DNA from: Podocnemis expansa
Taxonomy: Eukaryota > Chordata > Testudines > Podocnemididae
DNA length: 64,000 nt
Direction of reading: 5' to 3'
Assembly (NCBI GenBank): GCA_007922195.1
Contig: ML681995.1
Coordinates: forward strand, 21,021,801 to 21,085,800
Shown here: positions 1 through 10,539 of the stretch, piece after piece
How positions within the stretch are numbered: the stretch's first letter is position 1
How the letters are laid out: every line of letters begins with the position of its first letter
Made by a program: the position numbers and the translations under genes
The notes under the pieces: generated by a model
Told to the model about the DNA's origin: nothing
Databases searched by the model: none
The model's input: the letters and a program-made list of their open reading frames with translations, nothing else

Positions 1-127
1 AGTCGATGTTCATTTAAAATAGCAGATGATGACTTGCTGGAAAAAGAACAGCAGCAAACCAAATGGAAGAGTAGAACTAAAATCAGATAGGATCTTCCTA
101 TATACAGCAAGGCAAAGGGTTAATTTG

Positions 128-394
128 TAGAGCCCTGCAAATCCGTGGATATCCGCAAATATCCACCTTATATCTGCATCCACGGATATCCACGTCCCAT
201 TTCTTGTGGATGCAGATCAGATACAGATCCACATATTTTTATCTGCACAGTGCTAGAGCCCTGCAAATATGCAGATACCCATGGATATCCACATTATATC
301 TGCATCCACAGATACAACACAGATATCCATGGACCATGTCTTGCAGATGCAGGTCAGATACGAATCCACTTATTTGTATCTGTGCAGGGCTCTA
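128..394. mobile_element. hAT-like MITE with TAGAGCCCTGCA ends
   Basis: A 267-bp non-autonomous DNA element. The ends are inverted copies of TAGAGCCCTGCA and are flanked by a perfect 8-bp target-site duplication, TTAATTTG (120-127 and 395-402), the signature of hAT transposons. The interior is built of two diverged copies of a unit of about 120 bp rich in GGATATCC/TATCTGCATCC words, so it is largely self-complementary. The open frames over it are by-products of this repetition. No transposase is encoded. Confidence 0.85.
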
Positions 395-402
395 TTAATT
401 TG

Positions 403-890
403 TGCTTTTCCATTGGTTGGATCAACACTCGTTTAATGCATTTGTTCCAAGTTATGTTAATCCAGAGTATGTTTAAGGGCCAGGGTGAGGGTGGTCAGGC
501 CCAATGTGAGTAAGACTTCTTGAATCATTAAAGTGAGCTGCTAGGTAGTCCCCAGGGTCCAAGCACTGGCTGGACCTGGGTTCAAGACCTGCTATCTCTC
601 ACAAACATGAATTTCTTTGGGCTTCCCACCCACCCTGGCTCAGTGGAGCAGGTACCTTTGGAACTATGACACTGGAAAAAGCACTACCCCCCCTGCTTTA
701 AATGCATCTCAAGGGCTTGTTTACTCATGTGCTAAAGAATATCAACAGCTTGCATGCAACATGTGGAGATAAATAATATATCAGCCCATTAGATGGTTTT
801 CACTGAATATATATCAGTGTACAGCACTATCATAACTTCCAAAATAATTATATGCTGCTATTTTAGCCATGGTAAGAGGAACTTACTCAC
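403..890. other. No gene recognised
   Basis: Nothing coding is supported here. The stretch around 535-600 has a faint tRNA-SINE look (GGGTTCAAGACC resembles a pol III B box), but it is too decayed to assign. Confidence 0.4.
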
Positions 891-893
891 CTT

Positions 894-1312
894 GGCTATG
901 CCTACACTGGCAATTTAGGTCAAAGTAAGGAGGCTTAATTCAAACTAAATTAGTCTCCATCTACACTAATTTTCATTAACTTGAATTAAGAAATTCCTTA
1001 ATTTTACTTGATGAAACCTTAATTCAAATTAATAAGAACCACCTGTTAGTTTGAACTAATACTTAATTCAACTCCTTAGTCTGAACTAAGGATGGTGTAG
1101 GTCAGGATTAGCCTATAGTACAACTTTATAAAGTTTGAATTAAGGGCAGTTAGCTCAAATTAACAAAGTGAACTAAGGCAACTTAACTTTAAGTCAACTT
1201 AGTCCACTTTGTTAATTCAACTTAATAAGGTCGAGTTTAGTTTGAATTAAAGTCAAACTTATTAGCTCAAATTAAGAAATTTGACCTAACTTTTTCTAGT
1301 GTAGACACAGCC
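894..1312. mobile_element. Palindromic MITE (GGCTATGCCTACACT ends)
   Basis: About 420 bp, with inverted ends GGCTATGCCTACACT and AGTGTAGACACAGCC flanked by a 3-bp duplication CTT. The interior consists of repeated AATTAAG/CTTAATT words that could fold into a long imperfect hairpin. The 3-bp TSD with GG...CC ends is compatible with a PIF/Harbinger-type element, but no transposase is present, so the superfamily is inferred. Relatives occur at 6235, 14187, 35864 and 42408. Confidence 0.75.
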
Positions 1313-1324
1313 CTTTTGCAGTAA

Positions 1325-1660
1325 CTGAGGTTCTTCAAGATTTGTGTCCCTGGGGGTGCTCTACTCTAGGTGTTAGTGTGTTCTCACATCCTTGATTGGA
1401 GAATTCAGCAGCAGTGCTTGGCCAGGTCACACATGTGCAACCTCTGTCTCATGGCACCCCTGGTGCCTCTTTTGATGCATGCATGATCTGCACCCTCTAT
1501 TCCTTCTCTTCTACAGAGATTTTTGTTTGAACTGTAAAAGAGAGAGGAGGAGGGTGGGTAGCGGAGCACCCACAGAGATGCACATCTCAAAGAATCTCAA
1601 TTACTGCGCGAGGTGAGTAATTTTCTCCTTTGAGTGGTGTCCTGTGGGTGATCCATTCTA
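1325..1660 (+). repeat. Interspersed repeat, possible DIRS-type terminal repeat
   Basis: The segment around 1360-1620 matches the reverse complement of about 23,320-23,520: shared words include CTCACATCCTT, CAGCAGTGCT versus TAGCAGTGCT, and a TGGTGTCCT block. The GAGGTGAGTAATTTTCTCC motif resembles inner ends of DIRS-like terminal repeats, like those in the element at 48.5-53.8 kb. The assignment is tentative. Confidence 0.35.
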
Positions 1661-1868
1661 AATAACTGTAGAGTAGTGCCCCTCATTTAATGGAGGACCT
1701 TTGGAGTCAGTTCTTTGAATGGAGGAGAGTGTTGTTAGGCCTATTTGTTAACCCAGAAAACCAATGATGTTTACTGAGGACCACCTTTCCTCTACTTAAG
1801 AAATTATTCAAGAAACGCCTGGGATAAAATTTTTCTATATGGTCTGTTTTGCTATGAGTTTCTAATAT

Positions 1869-3058
1869 GGAATCATAGAATCATAGAAACTGGAAGGGAC
1901 CATGAGAGGTCATCAAGTCTAGTCCCCCACACTCATGGCAGGACCAAGTACCCTCTTAAATCATGTTTGTCTAACCTGCTCTTAAAAACTTCCAATGATG
2001 GAGATTCCACAACCTCCTTAGGCAACTTATTCAAATAGTTAATCACGCTGACAGTTGGGAATTTTTTTTCTAATGTCCAACCTAAACTTCCCTGTCCATA
2101 ATTTAAGCCCATTGCTTCTTATCCTACCACCAACAGTTAAGGAGAACAATTTTTCTCCCTCCTCCTCATGACAACCTTTTAGGTACTTGAAAACTGTTAT
2201 CAGGTCCCCTCTCAGTCTCCTCTTTTCCAGACTAAACAAACCCAGGCCTTCCAATCTGCCCTCATAAGTCAAGTATTCCAGACCTTTAATCATTCATGTT
2301 GCTCTTAACTGGACTTTCTCCAATTTGTCCACATCTTTCCTGAAATGAGGTGCCCAGAACTGAACACAATGCTCCAGTTGAGGCCTAATCGTGGCAGAGT
2401 AGAGCAGAAGAATTACTTTTTGTGTCGTACTTACAATACTCCTGTTAGTAGATCCCGGAATTATGTTTGCTTTTTTTTTTTTTTTTGCAACAGCATTTAT
2501 GCTGTTGATTATATTTAGCTTGTGATCCACCATGACTCCTAGATCACTTTCCACAGTATTCCTTCCTAGGTAGTCATTGCCAGTTTTTTATATGTGCAAT
2601 GGATTGTTCGTTCCTAAATGGTATACTTTGCACTTGTCTTTATTGAATTTCATTCTGTTTACCTCAGATCATTTCACCAGTTTGTCCAAATTATGATCCT
2701 ATCCTCCAAAGCACATGCAACCCCTACAAGCTTGGTGCCATCATCAAACTTTGTATGCTCTATGCCATCATCTAAATTATTGATGAAAATATTGAACAGA
2801 ACCGGACCCAGAACTGATCCCTGTGGTACCCCACTTGTTATGCCCTTCCAGCATGACTGTGAACCACTGATGATTAGTCTCCAGAAGCAGTTATCCAACC
2901 AATTTTCATCCATCTTATAGTAACTCCATCCAGGCTGTACTTCGCAAGTTTTTTAAGTAGAAGGTGATGTGAGACCATTATCAAAAGCCTTACTAGAGTT
3001 TAGATATACCACATGTACCACTTGCCCTCTATCCATAAGGCTTGTTACTCCATCACAG
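1869..3058 (-). mobile_element. CR1 LINE, 3' part
   Basis: This is the 3' portion of a CR1 non-LTR retrotransposon read on the minus strand. Its 3' end at 1869 shows the typical tandem AATCATAGA tail. Minus-strand pieces (2039-2293, 2294-2554, 2674-2913) encode the C-terminal part of the reverse transcriptase ORF2: [16 protein letters not shown] is intact, but the catalytic FADD-type box reads FDDGTKL, and stops and frameshifts break the frame. The copy is dead. It continues at 4226 after a transposon insertion. Confidence 0.92.
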
Positions 3059-4225
3059 CAGAAGTGGCTTTAGAGGTAGGTGAAGCAGGTAGCCACCTAG
3101 AGCCCCCAAGCAATAAGGGACCCTGTCCTCAATTTGGTGGACAGAAATGAAAATATAGAAAATATAGGAATTGCTCCCATAGAGCAGGGCCAGTAGGGCT
3201 GGACACCTTAGCACTTTCCAGTCTTGGCTTATCAAGGCAAACTATCATTAGGATCTGTGCTTCATCTGAGCTGCAGATTTCAACATTATCTGCCTATCAC
3301 CTTCACATTGATAGGCTAAAAAACCAGGAGCAAGCACAATAACAGGAATTTTTCAAATGGTCTCATCTTTTAGTTCCTCAGTGTGGCCATTTATTCCGCT
3401 GTTTTTCTATCCCAATTGTGAAACTTCGTCTTTTCCTTTTCTTTTTTTACCTGTTCTTCTTTTGCCTTTTCTTTGCCTTTGTGACAATTTTTCCTTTGGC
3501 TTTGGTTAGCTCAGGTAACCAAGTAGGTCCATATAGACTGCTACATATAAATACAGTGCTGGCCTCAGGCAATCATTACAGCTGTGTGTGATGTCTGTGC
3601 TGTATGTCTTTCTTTTGGTAAGTAAGGTTTTAGCTTCTTTAGTACTTACTATTTAAAATTTTTGAGGGGGGTCAAGGTCTTATAAACTTGATTACTTCAG
3701 AGAATTTAATTGAAATTTGGTGTTTTTCATTCACAGCTACAGACTAGAAGCCTTCTTTTCACTTATCTTTATTTATTATAAGTATTTGTATTAAACTTCT
3801 AGTGTACATAAACCCAAGCCTACATGAAAAATTTGTCAGATTTGGCCGCCAAAATTTTAAATGTGGTATTTTAGTTATTTTTGAGCCATCATTAATTTTA
3901 CCACTTTTTATTTGGTAATTAATGCACATAACTTTGTAGTTCAGCATTAGCTCATTTATATTAAGTAAAAGATGATCAACTTACAAGCTTCATGATGCAA
4001 GATCTTTAAAAATATCATACCCAAAAATAATTTATGAGTTCCAGAGCAATAGTCACGTTAGTTTGGTTCAGCAAAACAAACAAGGAGGCCAGGATGGTGG
4101 GGTGTTAGGGGTGCAGGGGGACTGGGGCTACAGGGAGGGCAGCAGTGAAGGCCTACAGGAGGCCCTTTAGGGGGCCCCACAATGGGTCTTTGCCTAGTAC
4201 CTCCAATTGCCTAAAGCGGCCCCTG
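3059..4225. mobile_element. Non-autonomous hAT element inserted in CR1
   Basis: A 1,167-bp insertion with ends CAGAAGTGGCTTTAG and CTAAAGCGGCCCCTG. It is flanked by 8-bp duplications CATCACAG (3051-3058) and CTTCACAG (4226-4233), one mismatch. The ends and 8-bp TSD fit a hAT transposon. A second complete copy lies inverted at 46170-47321 and a partial one starts at 43555. No transposase domain is visible; ORFs inside (for example 3759-3947) are short and AT-rich. Confidence 0.88.
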
Positions 4226-5125
4226 CTTCACAGAAAGCTATCAGGTTGGTTTGACAGGATATATTCCTAACAAATGCAAACTGACTATCTCTTAGCACCT
4301 TACTCTCTTCTAGATGCTTGCTAATGGATTCCTTAATTATTTTTCCCGGTACAGAAGTTAAACGGACTTGTCTATAATTCCCTGGCTTGTCCCTGTTTCC
4401 CTTTTTATAGATGGGCACTATATTTGCTCTTTTCCAGTCCTCTGGGACCTCTCCAGTCTTCCATGATTTTTCAAAGATAATAGCCAATGGATCAGATATC
4501 TCCTCAAGCAGCTCCTTGAGTATTCTAGCATGCATATCATCAGACCCCAGTGACTTGAAGACGTATAACTTGTCTAGGTAACTTTTAACTTGCTCTTTCC
4601 CTATTTTAGCTTCTGATCCTATCTGTTTTTATTGCCCTCCCCTATGTGAGGCATCCTGTCACCACCAAACTTCTCAGTGAAGATTGAAATGAAGAAATCA
4701 TTTAGTTCCTCTGCCATTTCCATATTTTCTGTTGTTGTTTTTCCCTCTTTGTTTAGTAATGGTCCTACAGTGCCCTTGGTCTTCCTCCTGTTTCTAATGT
4801 ATTTTAAAAGAATTTTTTTTTGTTACCTTTATGCCTTCAGCTAATTTGATCTCAGTTTGTGCCTTGGCCTTTTTGATTTTTCCCCTACATAATTGTGTTG
4901 TTTGTTTATAGTCATCCTTTGTGAGTTGTCCTACTTTTCATTTTTTGTAGGACTCTATTTTAGATGCTTGAAAATATCCTGGTTATGCAAGGATGGTTCT
5001 TGCCATACTTCCTATGTTTCCTATGCATTGAAATAGTTTTTCTTGTACCCTTAATACTGTCTATTTGAAAAACTCCTAAGTGTCTTCAATTGTTTTTCCT
5101 CTTAGACATGCTTCCCATATACCTC
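4226..5125 (-). mobile_element. CR1 LINE, central part (continues from 3058)
   Basis: The upstream (5'-ward) continuation of the CR1 element, minus strand. The fragment 4194-4535 encodes a reverse-transcriptase N-terminal segment, including the run LAIIFEKSWKTGEVPEDWK and the motif NIVPIYKKGNRDKPGNYR. The frame is lost further up, where stops accumulate towards 5100, and homology fades at about 5125. Together with 1869-3058 this is one 5'-truncated LINE. Confidence 0.88.
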
Positions 5126-5489
5126 CAATCGAGAACTGACCCTCAAACTAGTACATTCTTTGAAAATAAATATATTATTTATTTTGAATTAATCATTAAT
5201 ACAATACATTTAAGACTGAAAATTATTCAAGCCAACAGGATGTTTATTATTCTTAACATTTAACTTGGTGCTATTATTATAGTATATATGGCTCACTGAG
5301 TGACAGTTGAATTAATAGAAAAATTACAGCTCTATTATAGTATACAAGGTACCTTCTTCGTATGAGATAAAACAATTGAACACTAAAGCGACTTAACACT
5401 GTGATATTCTTAACACTCTAAAACCTTAATGAACAAGATCCCTGACCAGGGGTATCCCATCTGCTAATCAACAACCATAAACCTGGAAA
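5126..5489. other. No gene recognised
   Basis: AT-rich DNA with no supported coding content or recognisable repeat end. Confidence 0.5.
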
Positions 5490-6231
5490 TTCAGGGTACC
5501 CCATCAACTCAGGCATTGACAGTCTTACAGAAGAACTGTCCAGTTATGACTTTCTCCTCAGGCCCTACTCTACAAGAACACTTAGCTATCTTTGAGACAC
5601 CTATGACTTCTGAGAAAACTACAAACCATTGGCTATCTCCCAGAAAATGGCATCCTGGCCATGATGGATATAGACTCTCTCTATACCAACATTCCACAGA
5701 GACTAAAACCATCAGGAACAGTATCCCAGATGATGTCACAGCATACCTAGTGCCTGAACTTTGTGGCTTTGTGCTCATTCACATTTCAGATTTGGAGATC
5801 ATTTGCACTTTCAAGTCAGCGGCACTGCTGTGGGTAACTGCCTGGCACCACAATATGCCAAAATTTTTATGTCTGACTTAGAACAATAGTTTCTGAGCTC
5901 TTACCCCAAGTGCCACTCCTCTACTTCTGCTACATTGATGACATTTTCATCATCTTGACCCACGGAAGGGAGGCTCTTGAGGAATTCCACCAAAATTTCA
6001 ACAACATCCACTGCATCATCAACCTCAGCTTGGACCAGTCCACATGGAAGATCCACTTCTTGGACGCCACAGTACAAATAAGTGATGGCTATATAAACAT
6101 CACCCTATACTGGAAACCTGCTGATCACTGTACCTATCTATGTGCCTCCAGCTTTCATCAAGGACAAATCGTATGATCTATTGCCTATACCCAAGCCCTA
6201 AGATACAACCACATTTGCTCCAGTCCCTCAG
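5490..6231 (+). pseudogene. Penelope-like element, reverse transcriptase (copy 1)
   Basis: Decayed reverse transcriptase of a Penelope-like retroelement. Around 5640-5700 one frame reads MDIDSLYTNIP, and around 5800-5880 another frame reads GTAVGNCLAPQYAKIFMSDLE. At 5910-6176 the catalytic block YIDDIF is present, with YIDD at 5931-5942, followed by IHFLDATV and TLYWKPADH. This motif order is that of PLE reverse transcriptases rather than CR1 or Gypsy. Several frameshifts and stops separate the blocks. The element resumes at 7441 after a MITE insertion. Confidence 0.85.
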
Positions 6232-6634
6232 ACAGGCTATGTCTACATTACAGGGCTTGGTTAAGATGGCTTAATAAGGTCTACTTTAAGATGGCTTAAA
6301 GTAGACCTTATTAAGTCAGCTTGGAGTGTCTCCACTCTAAATGCCAGGAGACTGTCCATGTCCACACTGACCGCTGCTAGGCCACACTAGGAATGGTGCA
6401 TTGTGGGTAGTTGGCCCACAGTGCACCACAGCAGAAGTGCCCTTCTCTCCTGGTCACTTCTTTCCTACAGGAAGTGAGTGACCATACCACCCTTCATAAC
6501 ATGTATGGCAACAGGGAGCCCAGAGGGGTCAAGGAGCCTGACGTGGCCCAGCAGTATGCCAGCACAGCACTTCACACCCTCCATGCATTGCCCAGACTCC
6601 TCTGGCTCCAGACCAGGTGCCACAGGGCAAAGTG

Positions 6635-6815
6635 CCAGCTCAGGGGCAGAGTGCAGCAGTTGTTAAGATTCAAACCCTGGGAAACAGCACATAGAGGAAA
6701 GTGAAGTCAAAGCATCTGTTGTAATGGGGAAAAAATCCATAGTCATGATTTAATTCTGCTTTCACATAATCTAATCTAAAAGAAACAGCAATTTCTTTCT
6801 TTTTCTATGTGCCGT
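6635..6815 (-). repeat. Truncated PLE 3' region, minus orientation
   Basis: Matches the last PLE codons and 3' untranslated region in reverse, including the complement of GACTATGGATT. It forms the left arm of an inverted pair with 6822-7045: CTGGGAAACAGCACATAGA at about 6677 reappears as its near-complement at about 6806. Confidence 0.7.
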
Positions 6816-6821
6816 TTCCCA

Positions 6822-7045
6822 GTATTATTATTGTGACATTCACAATAACTGCTTTGATTTGCTGTTACAGTGTGACCTGATCCTATGTCTTACACTCCTG
6901 TGCATTTATTTTCCTCCCATTCTGTAACTTCCCCCATTTTCAAACCATCTGACGAAGTGGGATTTTCTCCCATGAAAGCTCATCCAATAAATAAATCTGT
7001 TAGTCTTATACAGTTCCACAGGACTCCTTGTTTGTTTTACAACAA
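6822..7045 (+). repeat. PLE 3' tail with hammerhead-like core
   Basis: The common tail: a TTTGCTGTTACAGTGTGACC block, then CTGACGA, a GTGGGA/TCCCAT hairpin, GAAA, and the GTTAGTCTT...CCACAGGACTCC terminal block. It is the right arm of an outward-facing inverted pair with 6635-6815. Confidence 0.8.
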
Positions 7046-7440
7046 TAGCAGGGGGTCAGGTTGAGAAGGGACGAGACACAGGGTCGGGCTGGAGAATAGC
7101 AAAAGAGAGAGACACACGGAGTCGAACTGGAGAAGGGGGAGACATGGGGTTGGGCTGAGAAGGGAGAGACACTGGATCAGGTCGGGGAAGGTGATGTGGG
7201 CTGTAGCGCTAGGATGCAGGGCTGGGGGGCTGGGGCTAAGACATAGGGGTTTTGATGTGTTACACATAGCTGGAAATGCTCCCAGCTGTTTTGTTCCTTC
7301 TCTCCAGCCCCCATCCCCATGTTTCAGGTAGCTAGGAGGGCAAATAAGATGATTTAAGCCGACTCCTGGGCTACATTGGCTTTTGTCGAATTAATAATTT
7401 CTAAATATAGGCAGGGCTCTGTCATAGTGCAGACATACCC

Positions 7441-7597
7441 ACAGAGACTAACACTGTCAGGATTTTATCAAGCATTCTTAAAACTAGAATATCCACCTGC
7501 AGAAGTTCAGAAACAGGGACTGAGCCAGACAGGTACCCAGAAATTACCTACTACAGGACAGACCTGACAAGGAAAACTACAAAATGCTACCTGTCAT
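7441..7597 (+). pseudogene. PLE copy 1, segment after reverse transcriptase
   Basis: Continuation of the PLE coding region after the MITE. Before the break the reading runs ...HICSSPSDR; after it come residues resembling the linker region of PLEs. The segment ends at the next insertion (7598). It is too decayed for motif-level assignment; position and continuity are the evidence. Confidence 0.6.
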
Positions 7598-8356
7598 CAA
7601 TGTTCCCTCTAAGAGATGCTGGCAGCTGAGCAACTCATGTTGCTCGTTGTGCTGCCCCCCCCCGCTTGCTGCGCTACCCCCCCCGTGGGCCCGCTCCTGC
7701 CCCCCCACTCCCAGCGGCCCCACCCCCACCCCCGTGGCCCGCTTCCGGTCGCCCCCCCTGCCCCCTGCTCCCAGCTCCCAGCTGTCCCCTGCTCCCGGCC
7801 GCTCCCCCTGCTCCCAGCTGCCCCCTGCTCCCAGCCGCCCCCCCTGCTCCCAGCTGCCCCCTGCTCCCGGCCACCCCCCCTGCTCCCAGCTGCCCCCTAC
7901 TCCTGGCAGCCCCCCGCCCCCTGCTCCTGGCGGCCCCCCCATCCCTGCGGGCCTGCTCCCGGCCGCCGCCCCCGCTCCCGCAGGCCCACTCCCGAGGGCC
8001 CACTCCTGGCAGCCCAGCAGCCCCCCCGCCCCCAGCCACCCCCCCACCCCCACGGGACTGCTCCTGGCCGCCCCCCTGGCCCACTCCCAGCAGTCCCCAG
8101 AAGCTTACCTTGTGGCTGGAGCCGCACAGCTCAGCCACAGCTCCTGGGGCCAGAGAAGCACTACGGAGCCTGCTCAGATTTTCTGGGCATGCTCTGTTAG
8201 AGCTTCTCTGGGCGGGAGTTTTGAAAACTCCCTGCTCCACAGGAGCTCTATGGAGGACCCCTGGCTGCCGGCAGTGTGCTGCCAGCAGCCTTCTCTGCAC
8301 TGGCGGCTGCGGCAGGCTGTGCTGCTGTGCACCAGCGCAGCTTAGAGGGAACATTG
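7598..8356. mobile_element. hAT-like MITE with GC-rich core
   Basis: Inverted ends CAATGTTCCCTCTAAG and CTTAGAGGGAACATTG, the same as those of the larger element at 26961-29086. The core (about 7660-8100) is an extreme C-rich stretch made of a CCCCTGCTCCCAGCTG-type unit repeated many times. It leaves long open frames on both strands, none of which is a gene. The flanking 8-mers (CCTGTCAT/GGACTCAT) agree only partly, so the TSD has decayed. Confidence 0.75.
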
Positions 8357-8416
8357 GGACTCATCACCAACAGCCCCAAGTAAAACCTCTCCAGCACATT
8401 AAAAATGATCTATAAC
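8357..8416 (+). pseudogene. PLE copy 1, short segment between two insertions
   Basis: A 60-bp PLE coding piece (residues like VKPLQHIKNDL) isolated between two hAT insertions. The same region is uninterrupted in PLE copy 2 at 9185, which confirms its identity. Confidence 0.65.
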
Positions 8417-8602
8417 TGGGGTGGCCAAACTTATGGAACTCAAGAGCCACACAAGTTGATTATTAAACCTTCAAGAGCCGCACTGAGGCATATAGCCACA
8501 TACTTTTACCTACTAAATTGATTTGCTGATGTTCTTCCACAAGCCACACTTTTTCATTCAAGAGCCACATGCAGCTCCCAAACTGCAGTTTGGCCATCCC
8601 TG
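8417..8602. mobile_element. Short hAT-like MITE (GGCCAAACT ends)
   Basis: About 186 bp. Ends TGGGGTGGCCAAACT and AGTTTGGCCATCCCTG are inverted repeats, flanked by a perfect duplication ATCTATAAC (8408-8416, 8603-8611). It interrupts PLE copy 1. A longer relative is at 40415-41087. Confidence 0.88.
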
Positions 8603-8611
8603 ATCTATAAC

Positions 8612-8830
8612 CTCTCCTGGAAGAGAATCCCTTACTCTTTCAGGCCTTAGGAGGTAGGCCAGTTTATGCTTCTAGACAGCTCCCCAACTTTAAGCAAATA
8701 GTCACCAGCAACTACCTATCATACAACAGAAAAACTAATCCCTGCAGCAAACCCCATTGCCAACTCTGCCCACTTATCTACTCAAATGACACCATTGCCA
8801 GATCAGTCATTCCTTCAAGGGTGCACCTAT
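8612..8830 (+). pseudogene. PLE copy 1, end of linker region
   Basis: The open reading includes KQIVTSNYLSYNRKTNPCSK followed by HCQLCPL. This cysteine-containing linker precedes the GIY-YIG domain in Penelope-like elements and matches the corresponding region at about 55,540 on the minus strand. The copy breaks off before the GIY-YIG domain. Confidence 0.75.
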
Positions 8831-9184
8831 GCCTTCATGATAATGCTTACTGCTGGTTTTGTCTTCTTTTCTCATCTCTCATGCCCATTTTTATGGCTAC
8901 CTTTCTTGCTTCTTTCCATTTCTTCTTGCTGATTTCTTTTAAGAGTCCAGTGAAGGTCTTGTTTTGGCTGCTGAGCTGACATTCACAAGCGCTCCACAAA
9001 CTATCACTGACCAGACAGCTATTTAGAGTTGGGGTAGGCTTAAGTATAACATTGTTTTGGGTAGGGGAACAGGTACATATAGGAGTGATTTGTATATAGC
9101 ATGTCACTTGGGGGAAATAGAGAGATGATGTTCTAAGGGATATGTAATCAGCATGTAGGGTGACATTAGGGAGGGATAGTTCCC
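8831..9184. other. Unassigned segment between PLE copies
   Basis: A minus-strand open frame of 132 codons (8847-9245) covers this stretch but runs into PLE copy 2 in antisense and shows no motif I recognise. It may be an upstream PLE segment or unrelated filler. Confidence 0.3.
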
Positions 9185-10030
9185 TGCTTAAATCTCTCCA
9201 ACACATCATCAAAGATCTACAACTTATCCTAGAAGATGATCCCACACTCTCTCAAACCTTGGGAAGCAGGCCTATCCTTGCTTACAGACAGCCCCTCCCC
9301 CTCTTCTGAAGCAAATACTCATCAGCAACTGAACATCATACAACAAGAACACTAATCCAGGAATCTATCCTTGCAACAAACCCCATTGACAACTCTGCTC
9401 ACACATTGACTCCAGTAACAACATCAAAGGTCCCAACCACATCAGACACAACTTCAGGGGATCATTCACCTGCACATCCACTAAAGTGGTATATGCTATT
9501 GTGTGCCAGCAATGCCCCTCTGCTATGTACCTTGGCCAAACCAGACTGTCCTTGTGTAAAAGGATAAATGGATACAAATCAGACTTCAAAAATGGCAACA
9601 TCCATTAACCAGTAAGAGAACGCTTCAATCTCCATAGACACTCAGAAGCAGACTTGAAGTTTGCCATACTTCAACAAAGAAACTTCAAAAACAGACCTCA
9701 GTGTGAAACTGCTGAGTTGGAGCTAGTCTGCAAGTTTGGCACAATCAGACTGGGTCTGAATAAGGACTTGGAATGGTTAACACATTACAAAAAGTGATTG
9801 ATCTGTTCATACATTTTCTCCTTTTGATCAACTAATGTGAATGGGCCCCATCTGCTCTGTGAACTGACTTTGCTAACACTTGCCCTCCTCCATCCTGGCA
9901 TGTATATATATAGCTCTCAACTGTAGTTTCCACTTCCTGCATCTAATGAAGTGGGTTGGAGCCCACAAGAGCTTAAGCCCAAAGAAATCTGTTAGTCTGC
10001 AAGGTACCACAGGATTCTCATTGTTTTTAT
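9185..10030 (+). mobile_element. Penelope-like element copy 2 (GIY-YIG end and 3' tail)
   Basis: Begins in the linker (LQHIIKDLQLILEDDPTLSQ) homologous to copy 1, then runs through the GIY-YIG endonuclease region at 9480-9780 (VVYAIVCQQCPSAMYLGQT, then KRINGYKSDF). A stop interrupts it at about 9605. The coding end reads LGLNKDLEWLTHYKK followed by a stop at about 9798. The 3' tail ends near 10,025 with CTAATGAAGTGGG...GTTAGTCTGCAAGGTACCAC, linking the abundant tail repeat in this window to the PLE 3' end. Tail-to-head tandem order with copy 1 is typical of PLEs. Confidence 0.88.
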
Positions 10031-10398
10031 TAGGGAAGGAATACAGGATGATACTAAAGTTTATTTGAAAAGTGAGGGGTTATGGGGTGGGGTGGAAAAA
10101 TGTGTTTCTGCACTGAAAGAAGTGGGGCATGAAAGGGATTTTTGAACATTTTGAAACTCACAAGATGTTTTGATGCTCTCATCATTCCATAACTATATGA
10201 ACAAACCAATAATTGCCAGAAATTTTACCAATCACTCCCGGAAATTTAACCAATTGTTGCCAGAAATTTAAATGCCTTTTGCAGCTTCTCTGCCAGTTTC
10301 TTTTCCACCATCCTATTTGGAAATTCAAGCACCTTGGGACAAAAATCTCTGGCTACATTTTCCCTCCTTGCTGGGTTTGTAAACCCCATTCACAAGTC
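10031..10398. other. No gene recognised
   Basis: Contains a short internal repetition around 10,210-10,270 (GCCAGAAATTTA occurs twice, with a CGGAAATTTA variant between). No coding content is supported. Confidence 0.4.
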
Positions 10399-10522
10399 CA
10401 AATCTTTAGTTCCCCCATCTTCAAAGCATCTGATGAAGTGGGATGTTCTCCCATGAAAGCTCATGCGATAAATACATGTCTTAGTTTTTAAGTGCCACAG
10501 GACTCCTTGCTTCTTTTGCTGA
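10399..10522 (+). repeat. PLE 3' tail with hammerhead-like core
   Basis: Short tail copy: CTGATGA at 10429-10435, hairpin GTGGGA/TCCCAT, GAAA at 10455-10458, then the terminal block. It is 5' truncated just before the core. Confidence 0.85.
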
Positions 10523-10539
10523 TGCACACAATTTACTTT

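Larger units (their letters stand above)
6235..7440. mobile_element. Palindromic MITE inserted in PLE copy 1
   Basis: Ends GGCTATGTCTACATT and TGCAGACATACCC are flanked by a 3-bp duplication ACA (6232-6234 and 7441-7443), and removing it rejoins the PLE frame. The left arm holds an internal hairpin (about 6262-6325, TAAGGTCTACTTTAAG against its complement). The element has itself received PLE tail fragments at 6635-7045. It belongs to the family at 894, 14187 and 35864. Confidence 0.8.

Noticed and set aside
128..394. CRISPR-like array of repeated words
   Set aside because: The repeats are two diverged palindromic blocks inside a MITE with a TSD in a vertebrate genome; no regular spacers.
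7584..8415. Several overlapping proline/alanine- and glycine-rich open frames of up to 253 codons on both strands
   Set aside because: They arise from the C-rich repeat array inside a hAT MITE; frames are open in all phases, with no domains or splice context.
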